Below are positions 16,734 through 25,213 of a DNA stretch of 64,000 bases, one piece after another. Positions within the stretch are counted from its first letter, which is position 1. Each line of letters starts with the position of its first letter. The stretch comes from Hyphomicrobiales bacterium (GTDB taxonomy: Bacteria > Pseudomonadota > Alphaproteobacteria > Rhizobiales > Aestuariivirgaceae). Under the pieces are notes generated by a model. That model worked only from the letters and a program-made list of their open reading frames with translations, did no database searches and was not told where the DNA came from. Both the position numbers and the translations under genes were made by a program. The stretch lies in contig JADJVV010000001.1 of the NCBI GenBank assembly GCA_016710435.1, positions 682,001 to 746,000 of the forward strand, written 5' to 3'.

Positions 16734-16877
16734 TCACACGCCGGCCATCACGTGGTTCACGACCACCATGACCAAGGTCATCACCAGAACGGACAAGAGG
16801 AAAACAAGCACCTTCGTGGAGGGCTTGGCCACCACGGTGATTCCCTTGTTTTCCTTGTGCGGTATGCGTTTCTTCAC
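16734..16877 (-). CDS. 47-residue single-pass membrane protein, paralogue B
   Basis: Starts at GTG 16877 with AGGGAAGGA just upstream. The product has a basic head (KKRIPHKENKG), then ITVVAKP and a single hydrophobic helix (about residues 22-46) ending in HVMAGV. It matches the gene at 16474-16614 in length, order and sequence, so the pair looks like a tandem duplication. The longer open frame upstream of the GTG has no such resemblance and is rejected. The topology suggests an inner-membrane peptide with its N-terminus in the cytoplasm. No known family was recognised. Confidence 0.6.
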   Translation of the reverse strand: MKKRIPHKENKGITVVAKPSTKVLVFLLSVLVMTLVMVVVNHVMAGV

Positions 16878-17098
16878 GTTCCTTCCCTCGATTCCCACGG
16901 TGGGGAACACAATCCGCATAACCCTCCGTTCCAGGCGGCGCAACCTCAACTGGTGTGATCGACGCCAGTGGATTGGCACCATCGGAAACCCGCCTGCAAC
17001 CGGGACTGGAAAACAACCGCAATTCAGCCACATCGGCCCGGGATGACCGCCCGGATTGCATCTGCTAGTTTTCCACTGTTTTTTTGGAGAGACGCGCC

Positions 17099-17494
17099 AT
17101 GGCTTCGCCCGACCTGTCGAAAACCTTTGCCCGCAGCCCGGATGGCTACCTCGCCCTGAGTTGGGTGTTGTATGCCGTATCAGGCGTCATCGCCCTGGCA
17201 ACGCTGGGCGAGTTCTCCGGCACCCTGCTGCTGATCGGCTGCATCGCCGTCATCTTCCTCGCCCGCTCCCGGCGCGACGATGCGGCAGGCACGATCTATG
17301 CCAGCCATCTCTCCAGCATCGCCCGCGTGATGACGATCGCACTTGTCGTCGCGGTGCTGCTGCTCGCCTTCACCGTCATCACCTTCGGCATCGGCATCAT
17401 CATCACCTGGCCGCTCTATGTGCTGTTCCTGCTCTGGCTCGGCTACCGCCTGGTGAAAGGCATGATGCGGCTGAACGACGGCGTGGGATATTAA
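17099..17494 (+). CDS. four-helix membrane protein, possibly DUF4870/COG3671-like
   Basis: A 131-residue protein with about four membrane helices (residues roughly 17-33, 38-54, 78-100 and 102-118). The loop RSRRDDAAGTIYASHLSSIAR and the final WLGYRLVKGMMRLNDG recall small membrane proteins of the DUF4870/COG3671 group, whose role is unknown. GGAGAG upstream of ATG 17099 supports the start. It is followed by an inverted repeat and converges on tdh. Confidence 0.7.
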   Translation: MASPDLSKTFARSPDGYLALSWVLYAVSGVIALATLGEFSGTLLLIGCIAVIFLARSRRDDAAGTIYASHLSSIARVMTIALVVAVLLLAFTVITFGIGIIITWPLYVLFLLWLGYRLVKGMMRLNDGVGY

Positions 17495-17525
17495 GCGCGG
17501 GTCTGCCGGTCATCCCCCGTACAAA

Positions 17526-17550
17526 GGCACATGACCCACATGCATGTGCC
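17526..17550. terminator. inverted repeat between convergent genes
   Basis: GGCACATG, nine-base loop, CATGTGCC lies midway between the membrane-protein gene and tdh. No T-run is present, so it may be a weak bidirectional terminator. Confidence 0.3.
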
Positions 17551-17581
17551 ATGACGGCAAACTCGGAAAGGCGGATGACGC

Positions 17582-18607
17582 TCAGCCCCAGTCCAGCACC
17601 ACCTTGCCGCTGGCGCCTTGTTTCATCAGGGCGAAGCCTTGGGCGTAGTCTGCGGCCTTGAAGCGGTGGGTGATGACCTTGCGTACGTCGAGACCGGATT
17701 GCAGCATGGCGATCATCTTGTACCAGGTCTCGAACATCTCGCGCCCGTAGATGCCCTTGAGCGTGAGTGACTTGAAGATGATGCGGTTCCAATCCACCGG
17801 CGTTGGTTTCGAGGGAATGCCGAGGATGGCGATCTTGCCGCCCATGATCATGTGATCGACCATCTGGTCGAAGGCATTGGGTGCGCCCGACATTTCCAGA
17901 CCGATGTCGAAACCCTCCTGCATGCCGAGGCGCTGCATCACATCGCGCAGGTCCTCGCGCCCCACATTCACGGTAACGGCGTCGTTGACCTGGTTGCACA
18001 GCTCAAGCCGGTAGTCGTTCACGTCGGTGATGACCACATGGCGCGCGCCCACGTGACGGCAGACGCTCGCCGCCATGATGCCGATGGGGCCGGCCCCGGT
18101 GATCAGCACATCCTCGCCGATGAGGTCGAACGAAAGTGCCGTGTGCACGGCGTTACCGAGCGGATCGAGGATGGCGCCGATTTCGTCATCCACCTCGGGC
18201 GGCAGGTGGATGGCGTTGAAGGCGGGCAGTTTCAGATACTCCGCGAAGGCACCAGGCACGTTGACGCCGATGCCTTTCGTCTCAGGATCGAGATGAAAGT
18301 GCCCGGCGCGTGCCATGCGGCTCTTGAGGCCGATGAGGTGACCCTCGCCCGACACACGGTCGCCCACCTTGACGGTGCGCACATGGCTGCCAACCTCGAC
18401 AACCGTTCCCGCAAACTCGTGGCCCACCACCATGGGCACGGGGATCGTTTTTTGCGCCCACTCATCCCATTTCCAGATGTGCAGGTCGGTGCCGCAGATG
18501 CCGGTCTTCGCCACCTTGATGAGGATGTCGTCGGCGCCGATCTTCGGCACCGGCTCGTCGCGCAAGGCGAGCCCTTCTTCGGGCGCGGCTTTCACCAGTG
18601 CTTTCAT
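17582..18607 (-). CDS. tdh: L-threonine 3-dehydrogenase
   Basis: A 341-residue zinc alcohol dehydrogenase family enzyme, the same length as E. coli Tdh. It oxidises threonine to 2-amino-3-ketobutyrate with NAD. Key features are the catalytic zinc site CGTDLHIW with GHEFAGTVVEVG, the NAD-binding ITGAGPIGIMA near residue 170 and the specificity segment EMSGAPNAF. It overlaps the upstream kbl by four bases (ATGA), so the two are translated together. The pair turns threonine into glycine and acetyl-CoA. Confidence 0.96.
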   Translation of the reverse strand: MKALVKAAPEEGLALRDEPVPKIGADDILIKVAKTGICGTDLHIWKWDEWAQKTIPVPMVVGHEFAGTVVEVGSHVRTVKVGDRVSGEGHLIGLKSRMARAGHFHLDPETKGIGVNVPGAFAEYLKLPAFNAIHLPPEVDDEIGAILDPLGNAVHTALSFDLIGEDVLITGAGPIGIMAASVCRHVGARHVVITDVNDYRLELCNQVNDAVTVNVGREDLRDVMQRLGMQEGFDIGLEMSGAPNAFDQMVDHMIMGGKIAILGIPSKPTPVDWNRIIFKSLTLKGIYGREMFETWYKMIAMLQSGLDVRKVITHRFKAADYAQGFALMKQGASGKVVLDWG

Positions 18608-19791
18608 GAAATCACCTTCAATGTGCGCCCCACCCGCGTGAAGGCGGCAATGGCGGCGTCGATGTCTTGCGTGGCATGGGCGGCGGACATTTGCGTGCGG
18701 ATGCGCGCCCTGCCCTGCGGCACCACGGGATAGAAGAAGCCGGTGACGTAGACGCCTTCGTCATAGAGGGCTGCGGCCATCTCCTGCGCCCGCTTTGCTT
18801 CGCCAAGCATCACCGGAATGATCGGATGTTCGCCGGGGAGCAGGTCGAAGCCCGCTTTCGCCAGTCCGGCGCGGAAGCGTGTGGCGTTGGCCGCAAGTTG
18901 CGCCCGGAGATCATCGCCCTTCTCCGCCAGATCGATGGCTGCATGGCTGCCTCCGACGATGGCGGGCGGCAGGGCGTTGGAAAAGAGATAGGGCCGCGCC
19001 CGCTGCCGCATCAGGTCGATGATCGGACGCGCCGCCGCGATGTAACCTCCCGCCGCACCGCCCAGCGCCTTGCCGAAGGTGCCGGTGAGAATATCCACCT
19101 TCACGCCCGCCCGCGCCGGCGTGCCGCGCCCTTGCGGCCCCACGAATCCCGTGGCGTGGCAATCATCCACCATCACCAGCGCATCATGGCGGTCAGCGAG
19201 CGCGCGGATGCTTTTCAGGTCGGCGAAATAGCCATCCATGGAGAACACACCATCGGTGACGATGACGATGCGCCGCGCGTTCGCGGCCTTGGCCGCCTGC
19301 AACTGTGTTTCGAGGTCATTCATGTCGCCATTGGCGAAGCGGAAACGCCTGGCCTTGGAGAGGCGCACGCCATCGATGATGGAGGCGTGATTGAGAGAAT
19401 CCGAGATGATGGCATCCTGCTCACCGAACAGAGGCTCGAACACCGCGCCATTGGCATCGAAGCAGGCGGCAAAGAGAATGGCATCGTCCATGGCGACGTA
19501 GCTGGCGATGCGCTGCTCCAGGTGCCGGTGAATGTCGGCGGTGCCGCAGATGAAGCGCACCGAGGCCATGCCGAAGCCATGGCTGTCCAGGGCCGCGCGG
19601 GCCGCCGCCACGACCTCCGCATGGTCGGCGAGGCCCAGGTAATTGTTGGCGCAGAAGTTGAGAACCTTCCGCCCGCCCGCCACAGTGATGTGCGATGACT
19701 GCGGTGAGAGGATTTCCCGCTCCGTCTTCCACAGGGACTGGGCGCGGATGGCGTCGAGTTCGTCGGCAAGGCTTGCAAGGACGTTGCTCAT
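18604..19791 (-). CDS. kbl: glycine C-acetyltransferase (2-amino-3-ketobutyrate CoA ligase)
   Basis: A 395-residue PLP enzyme of the alpha-oxoamine synthase family. It splits 2-amino-3-ketobutyrate with CoA to glycine and acetyl-CoA. The PLP Lys lies in GTFGKALGGAAGGY, MVDDCHATGF binds the cofactor ring, and FCANNYLGLADH marks the N-terminus. The start MSNVLASLADELDAIRAQ matches the family; the longer open frame does not. It is first in the kbl-tdh operon and divergent from the Rid gene. A poor promoter (TATATT at 19808-19813 on the minus strand) precedes a GGAG ribosome site. Confidence 0.95.
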   Translation of the reverse strand: MSNVLASLADELDAIRAQSLWKTEREILSPQSSHITVAGGRKVLNFCANNYLGLADHAEVVAAARAALDSHGFGMASVRFICGTADIHRHLEQRIASYVAMDDAILFAACFDANGAVFEPLFGEQDAIISDSLNHASIIDGVRLSKARRFRFANGDMNDLETQLQAAKAANARRIVIVTDGVFSMDGYFADLKSIRALADRHDALVMVDDCHATGFVGPQGRGTPARAGVKVDILTGTFGKALGGAAGGYIAAARPIIDLMRQRARPYLFSNALPPAIVGGSHAAIDLAEKGDDLRAQLAANATRFRAGLAKAGFDLLPGEHPIIPVMLGEAKRAQEMAAALYDEGVYVTGFFYPVVPQGRARIRTQMSAAHATQDIDAAIAAFTRVGRTLKVIS

Positions 19792-19876
19792 GGGAATCTC
19801 CGTGGGCAATATAGTCGAATTCCCGCGCCGGACAGGAGTGAAAATCCTGAGCCGGTTCTGACAGAAGGACATCTCC

Positions 19877-20266
19877 ATGATCGAGCGCCTCAACCCCGGC
19901 ACCGTGCCGCAACCGGCCTCCGCCTATGTGCAAGCCGTGGCGCATTCCGCCAACGCCCGGCGCCTCGTGATCTCCGGCCAGATCGGCATGACGGCGGACG
20001 GGAAACTGCTGGATGGCATGGAGGCGCAACTGCGCCAATGCTGGGCGAACCTGTTTGCAGTGATGAAGGCAGGAGGTTTCGAGAAGCGTCATCTGGTCAA
20101 GTCGGTGATCTATGTGACGGCACCCGGGGTGATCGGCCTTTCCCGCAAGCTGCGCGACGAGGCGATGGGCGGCCATACCAGCGCCTCCACCTACGTGCAG
20201 GTCGCAGGCCTGGCCTCGCCGGAAATCCTGTGCGAAGTCGAGGGCGAGGCGGTGCTGGAGGACTGA
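19877..20266 (+). CDS. Rid (YjgF/YER057c/UK114) family protein
   Basis: A 129-residue protein with the Rid fold, which forms trimers. RidA itself deaminates reactive enamines and imines made by PLP enzymes. Here the conserved region reads VQVAGLASPEILCEVEGEAV, so the Arg that RidA uses to hold the substrate carboxylate (in VEVARLP) appears to be Gly. The protein therefore belongs with Rid subfamilies lacking that Arg, whose activities are less clear. AAGGA lies upstream of ATG 19877. It is divergent from the PLP enzyme gene kbl. Confidence 0.85.
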   Translation: MIERLNPGTVPQPASAYVQAVAHSANARRLVISGQIGMTADGKLLDGMEAQLRQCWANLFAVMKAGGFEKRHLVKSVIYVTAPGVIGLSRKLRDEAMGGHTSASTYVQVAGLASPEILCEVEGEAVLED

Positions 20267-20309
20267 ACGAGGCCACACCATCCCGCCCGGAAAGAGGGAG
20301 ACATTTGCC

Positions 20310-20690
20310 ATGGCGCGACAAGAGGATTTGAAGGCCATTCGCCACGTGGTGACCGAATATCTCAAAGGCATGATCTATGGCCAGCCTGAGCGGCTCCGCA
20401 ACGCCATGCATCCCTTGTGCATGCAGGCCGGGCACGACAAGGGATTCTATGAGTTCATGCCGCGGGATGAATTCATCGAAGCGATCAAGGCGGAAAAGCC
20501 GGAAGCAGACGGGTCTGCCTTCGCATTCGACATCTCGATGATTGATGTCACCGGCGACATTGCATTCGTCAAGGTCACCGACGAATGCTTTGGCACGACA
20601 TGGACGGATTATCTGACGCTGATCAGGGACAGGGGGCAGTGGCAGATCGTGATGAAGGCATTCTACAATCACGCCTACGACAAGGCCTGA
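20310..20690 (+). CDS. NTF2-like protein, lumazine-binding-like family
   Basis: A 126-residue single-domain protein with the NTF2/SnoaL-like cone fold. The helix AIRHVVTEYLKGMIYGQPERL is followed by strands ending in DYLTLIRDRGQWQIVMKAFYNH, quoted here in part as the typical last-strand signature. The family (putative lumazine-binding) has no established reaction. GAGGGAG precedes ATG 20310. It sits 43 bases after the Rid gene on the same strand and may be cotranscribed. Confidence 0.75.
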   Translation: MARQEDLKAIRHVVTEYLKGMIYGQPERLRNAMHPLCMQAGHDKGFYEFMPRDEFIEAIKAEKPEADGSAFAFDISMIDVTGDIAFVKVTDECFGTTWTDYLTLIRDRGQWQIVMKAFYNHAYDKA

Positions 20691-20721
20691 GCGCTTCCGA
20701 TCTGCTCCCACGACCGGGCGA

Positions 20722-22530
20722 TCACATCTCTTCCGGCAAGCCGGACAGGCGCAAGCCTTCAAGATATCTGTCCAGCAACGGCCCGGCCATGAACCTGAGA
20801 CTGTCGCGCACGCTGGAAACGCTCATGGCGGGACGCCCGTCGGCAAAGGCGGCGAGTGCCTTGCGCGCGCTCCCCATATCCCCTGCATGGGCCTTGTAGA
20901 CGGCGAGGTCCCGGAGCGGCCACGACAAGCCGGGGCGCTCATCCAGCACCATCTGCGCATGACGCGCCGCCTCCACCAGATCGCCCATCGAAAAATGTGC
21001 CAGGCCGATGCCGACCCGCATGTTGAACGCGAAGGGATCGAGCGGTGAGAGGCGTTCGGCCCGGGCGAAGGCGGCAAGGGCCTTCTCCGGCTCACCCGTG
21101 TAGACAAGGCCAAAGCCGCGCCGCATCCACGCCCAGGCATGGTTCTGGTCGAGCTTCAACGCGCGGTCCACAAAGCTGAGGGCGCGGCCGGGATTGCCTT
21201 CCAGCAGCATGATGGCCGTGCCCAGTGCCGTGAGGCCCGTGGCGTCGTCCTGCACGGCGGCAGCCGCGCGCTCCAGAAGCGCCAGACCCTTGCGGCGTTC
21301 GCCCACGTTATCCTCGGTCCACTGATAGGCAACCTGCTGGGCATGGGCCCACGCACAGAGCGCTGCGGCCAGGCCATACTGCGGATCATGTTCCAGCGCC
21401 TTGCCGAGAAGCGCGATGGCCTCCGGATTCTCATGCATGCGGTGGGCCCAGAGATGCGGCAGGGCGCGCATGACGAGATCATAGGCCTCAAGGCTGTCGG
21501 GGCGCTTCTTGCGTGCCCGCTCGATTTCCGCCCGCCGCACCGACGGGTAGACAGCACCCGCCACCATCTCGGCGATGCGGTCCTGCAGGTCAAAGAGGTC
21601 GGCCGTGGTCCCCTCCTCCTTGCCCGCCCAGATATGCGTGCCCGTATCGGCCTCGATAAGCTGTGCCGTGATGCGCACCCGTTCTCCCGCGCGCCGCACG
21701 CTGCCTTCGAGCACGTAGCGCACGCCCAGTTCCTGCCCGATGCGGCGCACATCCGTGTTGGTGCCCTTGTAGGCAAAGGCGGAGTTGCGCGCGATCACAA
21801 GGAAATCGCCAACCCGCGACAGGGTGGAGGTCAGTTCCTCCACCACGCCATCGGCGAAATGCACCTGATCGGGATCAGCCGACATGTTGTCGAAGGGCAG
21901 CACGGCGAGTGATGGCCGCCGCGACGTGGACGATTGCCCCGCCACCGGCACAAAAGCTTCCCGCGCCGCGGCTTCCTGCACGCGCCAGTCCGGATGCCAG
22001 ATGTAGAGGCGCACCATCTTGCTGATGTTCTTGAGCGCCTGCGAGCCGATGTCGTCGAAGGAGAGATCGAGCTTGCCGCCCAGGTATTCATGGCTCCATT
22101 TGGTGATGCAGATGCCGCCGGGCGGCGCCTTCACCTGCACGCGCACCGTGAGGTTCACGCCCTCGCCGAAACGGTCCTCGCCGTCGACCAGAACATCGGC
22201 GAGCACGATGCCGATGCGCAGTTGCAGCGGCTTGCCATTGGGGGCCGTCACTGGCACGCGAAACAATTCATCCTGCAACCGCGCCGCCCAGGCAACCGCC
22301 GACACAAGGCTGGTGAATTCGGCCAGCAGGCCATCGCCCATGGTCTTGAAGATCTTGCCCCCGGCCTCCGCCATGCTGGGCGCCATGCGCGCGTGAAAGA
22401 GCGTCTGAACAAGCTCAAGGGCCGCGCGCTCGTCGGCCTCGACCATGCGCACGTAACCAACGACGTCAAGCGACAAGATGGGGACGAGCCGTCGCGCTGC
22501 TCCCTGCGGCACCTCTGTGGTTCTCCTCAC
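20722..22530 (-). CDS. class III adenylate/guanylate cyclase with TPR repeats
   Basis: A 602-residue soluble signalling protein. The N-terminal cyclase domain has the first metal Asp in ILSLDVVGYV, the second in KTMGDGLLAEF with its adenine-selecting Lys, and the transition-state Asn and Arg in GVNLTVR. Usual GDGVN is GEGVN here. A middle domain (LAVLPFDNMS to YVLEGSVRRAG) is the TolB-like region common to rhizobial cyclases. From about residue 340 there are tetratricopeptide repeats. Adenylate cyclase is the more likely activity. There is no membrane segment. It converges with the NTF2-like gene. Confidence 0.88.
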   Translation of the reverse strand: MRRTTEVPQGAARRLVPILSLDVVGYVRMVEADERAALELVQTLFHARMAPSMAEAGGKIFKTMGDGLLAEFTSLVSAVAWAARLQDELFRVPVTAPNGKPLQLRIGIVLADVLVDGEDRFGEGVNLTVRVQVKAPPGGICITKWSHEYLGGKLDLSFDDIGSQALKNISKMVRLYIWHPDWRVQEAAAREAFVPVAGQSSTSRRPSLAVLPFDNMSADPDQVHFADGVVEELTSTLSRVGDFLVIARNSAFAYKGTNTDVRRIGQELGVRYVLEGSVRRAGERVRITAQLIEADTGTHIWAGKEEGTTADLFDLQDRIAEMVAGAVYPSVRRAEIERARKKRPDSLEAYDLVMRALPHLWAHRMHENPEAIALLGKALEHDPQYGLAAALCAWAHAQQVAYQWTEDNVGERRKGLALLERAAAAVQDDATGLTALGTAIMLLEGNPGRALSFVDRALKLDQNHAWAWMRRGFGLVYTGEPEKALAAFARAERLSPLDPFAFNMRVGIGLAHFSMGDLVEAARHAQMVLDERPGLSWPLRDLAVYKAHAGDMGSARKALAAFADGRPAMSVSSVRDSLRFMAGPLLDRYLEGLRLSGLPEEM

Positions 22531-22583
22531 GGCGCAGAATAGCAGGTTGAATCACGCCCGCAATTGCGCAGGCAGCCGATGTG

Positions 22584-22844
22584 CTATCCGCCGGGAATGC
22601 GCGGCATGAGATAGATCTCCGCGCCCGCAGGCAACTCGGTGTCCCACTGATCGCGGTAGATTTTGCCATCGATCGAAACGGCAACGCCGCGCCGGATATG
22701 CGCCTCGACGCCCGGATAGGTTTCACTCAACAGGCGGAACAACTCCCGGATGGTGCGCGCCGATGATTGCACAGACTCCGCCCCGCCCACCAACGGCCGC
22801 AGCGCTCCCCAGAGATGGACCGTGTGGATGTGATCAGAAGTCAT
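22584..22844 (-). CDS. MoaD/ThiS-like ubiquitin-fold protein
   Basis: An 86-residue beta-grasp protein ending in the Gly-Gly that sulfur-carrier proteins use for thiocarboxylation (PRIPGG). The segment RTIRELFRLLSETYPGVEAHI fits the central helix of MoaD. MoaD itself donates sulfur to molybdopterin, and this copy lies next to a molybdenum hydroxylase, so a part in that cofactor's synthesis is plausible. It is separated from the hydroxylase by a strong terminator and no MoaE is near, so another sulfur-transfer pathway is possible. Confidence 0.75.
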   Translation of the reverse strand: MTSDHIHTVHLWGALRPLVGGAESVQSSARTIRELFRLLSETYPGVEAHIRRGVAVSIDGKIYRDQWDTELPAGAEIYLMPRIPGG

Positions 22845-22890
22845 CGTCGCGGGTGGGCTTCATTCCTGCAGGTTAGCACAGCGCCCCCAA

Positions 22891-22927
22891 AAAACAAAAA
22901 CGCCGGAAGGACATCCTTCCGGCGTTT
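22891..22927 (-). terminator. rho-independent terminator after the molybdenum hydroxylase operon
   Basis: A 13-base-pair stem: AAACGCCGGAAGG (22898-22910), loop ACAT, CCTTCCGGCGTTT (22915-22927). On the minus strand a T-rich run (TTTTTGTTTT) follows. Confidence 0.88.
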
Positions 22928-22948
22928 CGTTCGGGATGGAATGTCCCG

Positions 22949-25210
22949 TTACGACTTCTTCGCCTTGAGTGCCTTCAGCACGCGGGGCGGAGACATGGGG
23001 ATGTGGTTGAGGCGCACGCCCGCTGCATTGGAGATCGCGTTGGCAATGGCGCCGAGCGGCGGCACGATCGAGGTTTCACCCACGCCGCGCACACCATAGG
23101 GGTGGTTCGGGTTGGGGATTTCCAGAATCTGCGTGTCGATCATCGGAAGGTCGGAGCACACCGGAATGCGGTAGTCGAGGAAGCCCGGGTTCTGCAGGCG
23201 TCCGTCCTTGCCGTAGACATACTCCTCGTTCAGCGCCCAGCCGATGCCCTGTGCGGCACCGCCCTGGTACTGGCCCTCCACGTAGGCGGGATGCATGGCC
23301 TTGCCCGCGTCCTGGATGACCGTGTAGCGCTTGATGGTGGTGCGGCCCGTTTCCGGATCGACCTCGGCATCGCAGATGTGCGTGGCGAAGGAAACACCAG
23401 CGCCATCGGCAACGATTTCCGAATGCCCCGCCACGGGGCCACCGGTGTTGGCGGCCTGTGCGGCGATGTCCTTGACCGAGAGCGCGGCCTTGTTGCCGTG
23501 CTTTTCACCCACGGCGCGGGCTTGGCCATCGACCCATTCCACTTCCTCGACCGGGATTTCCCAGATCTTGGCAGCGCGTTCACGGAGCGTCTGGACCGCC
23601 TTGCGCGTGGCATCGACCGCCGCCATGGACGACGAGAAGGTGCCGCGCGAACCGTCGGTCATGTCGTTGTGGCCGAGCGACGAGGTGTCGGCCACGATCA
23701 CGCGGACCTGCTCGTAGGGAACGCCCAGTTCTTCCGCCACGGCGAGCGCCAGCGAAGCGCGGCTGCCGCCCACGTCCACCGTGCCGACCGCGACCGTCAC
23801 CGATCCGTCCGGTGTCACGTTGACGTCAACGCAGGTCTGGCCACCGAAGTTGAACCAGAATCCGCAGGCCATGCCGCGGCCCTGGTTGGGGCCGAGCGGT
23901 GCCTTCATGTGCGGATGGTTCTTGGCGGCTTCCAGCGTCGGGCCGATGCCGATCGGACCATAGACCGGGCCGTAGGACGACTTGGAGCCTTCCTTGGCCG
24001 CGTTCTTGATGCGCAGTTCGACAGGGTCCATGCCGATGGCCTTGGCCACCATGTCCATGGTGCTTTCCACCGCGAAGGCCGCGATGGGCGCCGAGGGCGC
24101 GCGATAGGCCGCGCACTTCGGACGGTTGAGAACCACATCCTTCGAAACCGACTTCACGTTCTTGAAGTCGTAGCAGGCCCAGCACGTCATGGCGCCGAAT
24201 TCGGCCCAGGTGAAGGGGAAGGCGCCGTTCTGGTAGCGCAGTTCGGCAAAGGCGGCGGTGATCGTGCCGTCCTTCTTCACGCCGATCTTGACGTCGATGG
24301 ACGACGACGAGGTCGGGCCCGTGGCGCGGAACACTTCGTCACGCGTCATCACCAGCTTCACCGGGCGGTTGGCCTTGCGCGACAAGGCGAGCGCAATGGG
24401 TTCGCCCCACACGTGCGTCTTGCCGCCAAAGCCGCCGCCGATTTCCGACGACGTGACCCGGAGCTTGTTGATGTCCATGCCGAGAAGCTGGGCGCACTGG
24501 TTGCGGTACACGAACGGTCCCTGCGTCGTCACCCACAGTTCGCCCGTGCCATCGGGCGAAACGTTGGCGAGGCAGGCATGCGGCTCGATGTAGCCCTGGT
24601 GCGTCTGCTCGGTCTTGTAGGACTTCTCGATGATGATATCGGCGTCCTTGAAACCAGCTTCCACATCGCCATGGCCGTATTCGGCGATCTTGACGAAGTT
24701 GGACGGCTTCGTGGGCTTGGGCTCGATGCCGTCGGTGAAGATGTCGTCATGCAGGAGCGGCGCGTTCGGCTTCAGCGCTTCATCCACTTCGGTGACGTGC
24801 GGCAAGACCTGGTAGTCGATCTTGATGAGCTTTGCCGCCTGCTTGGCCGTGTGCATGTCCACCGCCGCGATGGCGGCGACGGCATGGCCGTCATAGAGCG
24901 CCTTCTTGCGCGCCATGCAGTTTTCAAGAATGTCGCGCATGCCGCGATCGCCGCCGGTGAGGTCCGGCAGGTCGGCGGAGGTGACGATCGCCTTCACGCC
25001 CGGCACCTTTTCAGCCTTCGAGGTATCGATCTTCTTGATGAGGGCATGGGCGTGGGGACTGCGGACGACGAGGCCCACGAGTTGCCCCGGTGCGAAGGCA
25101 TCGGCGCCATACTTGGCGCGGCCCGTCACCTTGTCGATGCCATCGGGACGGCGCACGCGCGTACCGATGACCTTGAAGGGCTTGCGAACGAGTGATGTGT
25201 CGAGCGGCAT
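22949..25210 (-). CDS. xanthine dehydrogenase-family protein, molybdopterin-binding large subunit
   Basis: A 753-residue large subunit of a molybdenum hydroxylase. The N-terminal a/b-hammerhead domain includes GRAKYGADAF. Cofactor-binding segments are GGGFGGKTHVW and GSRGTFSSSM. The base-catalyst Glu lies in GVGETSIVPP near the end. The loop that distinguishes aerobic CO dehydrogenase (AYxCSFR or AYRGAGR) reads AAYRAPSAP here, so CO oxidation is unlikely and the substrate is open (purine, aldehyde, aromatic or N-heterocycle). It is the last gene of a medium-small-large operon, three bases after the small subunit. Confidence 0.9.
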   Translation of the reverse strand: MPLDTSLVRKPFKVIGTRVRRPDGIDKVTGRAKYGADAFAPGQLVGLVVRSPHAHALIKKIDTSKAEKVPGVKAIVTSADLPDLTGGDRGMRDILENCMARKKALYDGHAVAAIAAVDMHTAKQAAKLIKIDYQVLPHVTEVDEALKPNAPLLHDDIFTDGIEPKPTKPSNFVKIAEYGHGDVEAGFKDADIIIEKSYKTEQTHQGYIEPHACLANVSPDGTGELWVTTQGPFVYRNQCAQLLGMDINKLRVTSSEIGGGFGGKTHVWGEPIALALSRKANRPVKLVMTRDEVFRATGPTSSSSIDVKIGVKKDGTITAAFAELRYQNGAFPFTWAEFGAMTCWACYDFKNVKSVSKDVVLNRPKCAAYRAPSAPIAAFAVESTMDMVAKAIGMDPVELRIKNAAKEGSKSSYGPVYGPIGIGPTLEAAKNHPHMKAPLGPNQGRGMACGFWFNFGGQTCVDVNVTPDGSVTVAVGTVDVGGSRASLALAVAEELGVPYEQVRVIVADTSSLGHNDMTDGSRGTFSSSMAAVDATRKAVQTLRERAAKIWEIPVEEVEWVDGQARAVGEKHGNKAALSVKDIAAQAANTGGPVAGHSEIVADGAGVSFATHICDAEVDPETGRTTIKRYTVIQDAGKAMHPAYVEGQYQGGAAQGIGWALNEEYVYGKDGRLQNPGFLDYRIPVCSDLPMIDTQILEIPNPNHPYGVRGVGETSIVPPLGAIANAISNAAGVRLNHIPMSPPRVLKALKAKKS

Positions 25211-25213
25211 CTG

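Noticed and set aside
23003..25195. A 730-codon plus-strand open frame opposite the molybdenum hydroxylase large subunit
   Set aside because: Antisense shadow of a gene with clear cofactor motifs.
22949..25210. Aerobic CO dehydrogenase large subunit
   Set aside because: The active-site loop is AYRAPSAP rather than the Cys-containing form I motif or AYRGAGR, and no coxDEF genes are present.
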